Source: Candidatus Hermodarchaeota archaeon
GTDB taxonomy: Archaea > Asgardarchaeota > Hermodarchaeia > Hermodarchaeales > Hermodarchaeaceae
Direction of reading: 5' to 3'
Length of the DNA: 6,768 nt
Assembly (NCBI GenBank): GCA_016839995.1
Contig: JAEOTD010000061.1
Location: forward strand, 1 to 6,768
The translations under genes were made by a program, and so were the position numbers. Below the pieces are notes generated by a model. That model worked only from the letters and a program-made list of their open reading frames with translations. It ran no database searches and had not been told where the DNA came from. Positions 5,244 through 6,768 of this stretch are shown here, piece after piece; the first letter of the stretch is position 1, and every line of letters starts with the position of its first letter.

Positions 5244-6437
5244 GTGGCTGAACCTGGAGAACCTGACCAAGTCCTTGTGCGATATGGAGAAATTGCACTA
5301 AAAAGTCCAGGAGTTCGTCGACATCTCGAAACCTTGCTTCACCAACACCTAATCACTATGCTTACACGCCATAATGTGAACTATACAAAAATTGCTCGTG
5401 AGAGGGGACGGTTCTTCATCAAGACCACCCAACCTAGCGTTGTTGCGCATGTAGCCTCCGGAGTCTTTGGAGTGGTGTCAACTAGCCCAGTTTGGTCTGT
5501 TCCGTCGAAGCCTGAGAAGATTGTGGGCTTGGCGAAGAAACTAGCACCTCAGATGGTTGCTGGAAGCGATAGTTTTGCTGTGCGTGCCCGCCGCCTGAAA
5601 ACTCATCCTTTTACAAGTCAAGAGGTTGCGGCACAGGTCGGTGCAGCTATCATCGAAGCAACTGCGTCTGGTTCTTCACCTCCACGGGTTGACTTGGATA
5701 ATCCGGCTGTTGAAGTCAATGTGGAGGTTCGAGAGAAGTCGAGTTATATTTTCTCGGAGATCATTGTTGGACCTGGCGGATTGCCTTATGGATCCCAAGG
5801 GAAGGTTGTGGGACTCCATTCCGGGGGACTTGACAGTCCGGTGGCCCAATGGCTCATGATGAAACGGGGAGCCCGAGTTATCCCTCTTTTCTTCGATTCA
5901 GATGTTCCCTCAAACGACCCCTTACGAAAGCGAGCTATTGCTAGTGCGAAACGGCTGGTTAAATGGATGCCGGAGAAAAAGCCAGAGTTGTTGGTTGTCC
6001 CTTATTATGAGATTCTCCGTCAGCTTCAGATGTCGGACTATCCCAAGATTACGTGTGTACTCTGTAAACGGATGATATATCGGATGGGAGCCATGGTCGC
6101 CGCTCAAGAGAAAGCAAAGGCTCTAGTAACCGGAGAAACCTTGGGTCAAGTAGCATCGCAAACGTTAGCCAATCTTACGATTCTCGATTCAGCCGTCGCT
6201 TTGCCCATCTTTCGTCCGCTAATAGGGTTGGATAAAACTGAGACCATGGATTTGGCACGACGAATTGGCACCTATGATATATCGAGTAAAGACGTGGGGG
6301 ACTGTTTTGCTGTACCCAAACAGCCGACCATTGCAGCTCAATTGGATCAAATTCATGAAGCTGAAGCAACCTTATCAATTCCGGAAATGGTCAAGGATGC
6401 CATCTCACGCTTAGAGCGGGTGTCGCTTGACGAATAG
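5244..6437 (+). CDS. thiI: tRNA 4-thiouridine synthase ThiI (archaeal form, no rhodanese domain)
   Basis: A 397-residue cytoplasmic enzyme that adenylates and thiolates uridine 8 of tRNA. From GTG 5244: an N-terminal ferredoxin-like region opening VRYGEIALK (12-20); a THUMP RNA-binding domain (about 60-170); then the PP-loop ATP pyrophosphatase domain with LHSGGLDSPVAQW (191-203) and TGETLGQVASQT (296-307). A CVLC motif (271-274) matches the CxxC shown to be essential in methanogen ThiI, where it is linked to an iron-sulfur cluster; a further cysteine lies in GDCFAVPKQPT (352-362). The C-terminal rhodanese domain of the E. coli enzyme is absent, as in most archaea. The frame is open back to GTG 5196, next to an in-frame TAG; 5244 is preferred for its GGAG site and because relatives begin just before VRYGE. 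Confidence 0.93.
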   Translation: MAEPGEPDQVLVRYGEIALKSPGVRRHLETLLHQHLITMLTRHNVNYTKIARERGRFFIKTTQPSVVAHVASGVFGVVSTSPVWSVPSKPEKIVGLAKKLAPQMVAGSDSFAVRARRLKTHPFTSQEVAAQVGAAIIEATASGSSPPRVDLDNPAVEVNVEVREKSSYIFSEIIVGPGGLPYGSQGKVVGLHSGGLDSPVAQWLMMKRGARVIPLFFDSDVPSNDPLRKRAIASAKRLVKWMPEKKPELLVVPYYEILRQLQMSDYPKITCVLCKRMIYRMGAMVAAQEKAKALVTGETLGQVASQTLANLTILDSAVALPIFRPLIGLDKTETMDLARRIGTYDISSKDVGDCFAVPKQPTIAAQLDQIHEAEATLSIPEMVKDAISRLERVSLDE

Positions 6438-6471
6438 AAGAATTTAATTGTAGGAAGACAAGAAATAGAAA

Positions 6472-6479
6472 CTCTAGAG
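6472..6479. repeat. 8-bp palindrome upstream of the regulator gene
   Basis: CTCTAGAG is a perfect palindrome ending 6 bp before the TATA-like TTAGATAAAA (6486-6495). Its position next to the BRE/TATA region would suit an operator, perhaps for the winged-helix protein encoded just downstream, but an 8-bp palindrome can easily arise by chance. Confidence 0.2.
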
Positions 6480-6485
6480 ACTGGC

Positions 6486-6495
6486 TTAGATAAAA
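6486..6495 (+). promoter_or_regulatory. Candidate TATA box of the winged-helix regulator
   Basis: TTAGATAAAA lies in the 110-bp gap after thiI. Its centre predicts transcription from about 6517 and a leader of about 30 nt that includes the AAGGTG ribosome binding site. It suggests the regulator has its own promoter and does not depend on thiI read-through. Confidence 0.35.
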
Positions 6496-6536
6496 TGCCG
6501 TCGCATTGTTTGTCAGCTTCTCCAGATGTATAGGGT

Positions 6537-6542
6537 AAGGTG
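6537..6542 (+). promoter_or_regulatory. Ribosome binding site of the winged-helix regulator
   Basis: AAGGTG is complementary to the archaeal 16S rRNA 3' end and lies 5 nt before the ATG at 6548. An in-frame TAA at 6536-6538 rules out any start further upstream. Confidence 0.65.
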
Positions 6543-6547
6543 TATTC

Positions 6548-6768
6548 ATGTCAAAACGCGCAGTTGGTCGGGTGATGGACCGCTATGAAATAGATCAGCG
6601 AATCGTGGAAACCATAGCCGTGAAACCCCAAGTGACTATTGATGGCATTGCCAAAGAGACCGGATTGAGCTATACTGCCGTGCGAAATAGCCTCCAACGC
6701 CTCGTCAACCTCGGTGTTATCGTCGAAACGACGGAATCAGAGGGCCCCACACGTAGAGGACGACCTGC
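6548..6768 (+). CDS. Winged helix-turn-helix transcriptional regulator, N-terminal fragment
   Basis: The first 73 residues of a protein that runs off the right edge. After a basic N-terminus (MSKRAVGRVMDRYE), residues 16-57 form a winged helix-turn-helix: a first helix around IDQRIVETIA, a second helix TIDGIAKETGL (30-40), and a recognition helix SYTAVRNSLQRLVNLG (41-56). Residues 57-73 form a wing ending RRGRP, a pattern common just before the second wing strand in MarR-, ArsR- and ROK-type DNA-binding domains. It probably binds DNA as a dimer. Ligand and targets cannot be judged because the rest is missing. The ATG is fixed by a ribosome binding site and an in-frame stop close upstream. A palindrome in its own promoter region could point to autoregulation (inference). 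Confidence 0.8.
   Translation, partial: MSKRAVGRVMDRYEIDQRIVETIAVKPQVTIDGIAKETGLSYTAVRNSLQRLVNLGVIVETTESEGPTRRGRP

Noticed and set aside
5203..5301. ATG at 5203 as an alternative start for thiI or a small leader peptide
   Set aside because: It is out of frame with thiI and ends after about 32 codons. The peptide shows no regulatory feature such as a run of one amino acid.
1..6768. CRISPR array, transposon ends, tRNA or rRNA genes, toxin-antitoxin or phage genes
   Set aside because: I saw no spaced direct repeats, terminal inverted repeats with a transposase, cloverleaf-like sequences or defence-gene motifs. The window is mainly metabolic and RNA-modification genes.

Overview
The window reads as chromosomal DNA from an archaeon of middling G+C content. 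Four things point that way. It encodes a stand-alone alpha subunit of ADP-forming acyl-CoA synthetase. Its purine-type phosphoribosyltransferase is of the archaeal kind. Its ThiI has a CxxC motif and no rhodanese domain. Upstream regions carry archaeal TATA/BRE-like boxes about 25 bp before the predicted transcription starts, mixed with GGAGG- or GGTGAT-type ribosome binding sites and at least one apparently leaderless gene. The style would fit an Asgard or similar mesophilic lineage, but the sequence alone does not settle this.

Layout, left to right. (1) 1-360, +: the C-terminal part of a DUF362 protein, cut by the window edge. (2) 373-1020, -: a phosphoribosyltransferase with its own promoter. 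(3) 1021-1254: a 234-bp gap holding that promoter and little else. (4) 1255-1701, -: an unrecognised four-helix membrane protein. (5) 1759-2862, -: an MtnA-family sugar-phosphate isomerase. (6) 2966-3658, +: a HAD-superfamily phosphatase, divergent from the isomerase across 103 bp. (7) 3659-5074, -: ADP-forming acyl-CoA synthetase alpha subunit, whose stop codon directly abuts the HAD stop. (8) 5244-6437, +: ThiI, divergent from the synthetase. (9) 6548-6768, +: the N-terminal winged-helix domain of a regulator, cut by the right edge.

Functional links are modest. The isomerase and phosphoribosyltransferase could handle the sugar and base halves of methylthioadenosine or of other nucleosides, and the HAD enzyme next door could act on a related phospho-sugar; this is inference from position. 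The synthetase conserves energy from acyl-CoA thioesters, and ThiI thiolates tRNA; neither has an obvious partner here.

I saw no mobile element, CRISPR array, tRNA or rRNA. I did not find a clearly new system. The points most worth a second look are an inverted repeat centred exactly on the TATA box of the phosphoribosyltransferase, the altered phosphate-loop motif of the isomerase, the zero-gap convergent gene pair, and the start-site questions for thiI and the synthetase.
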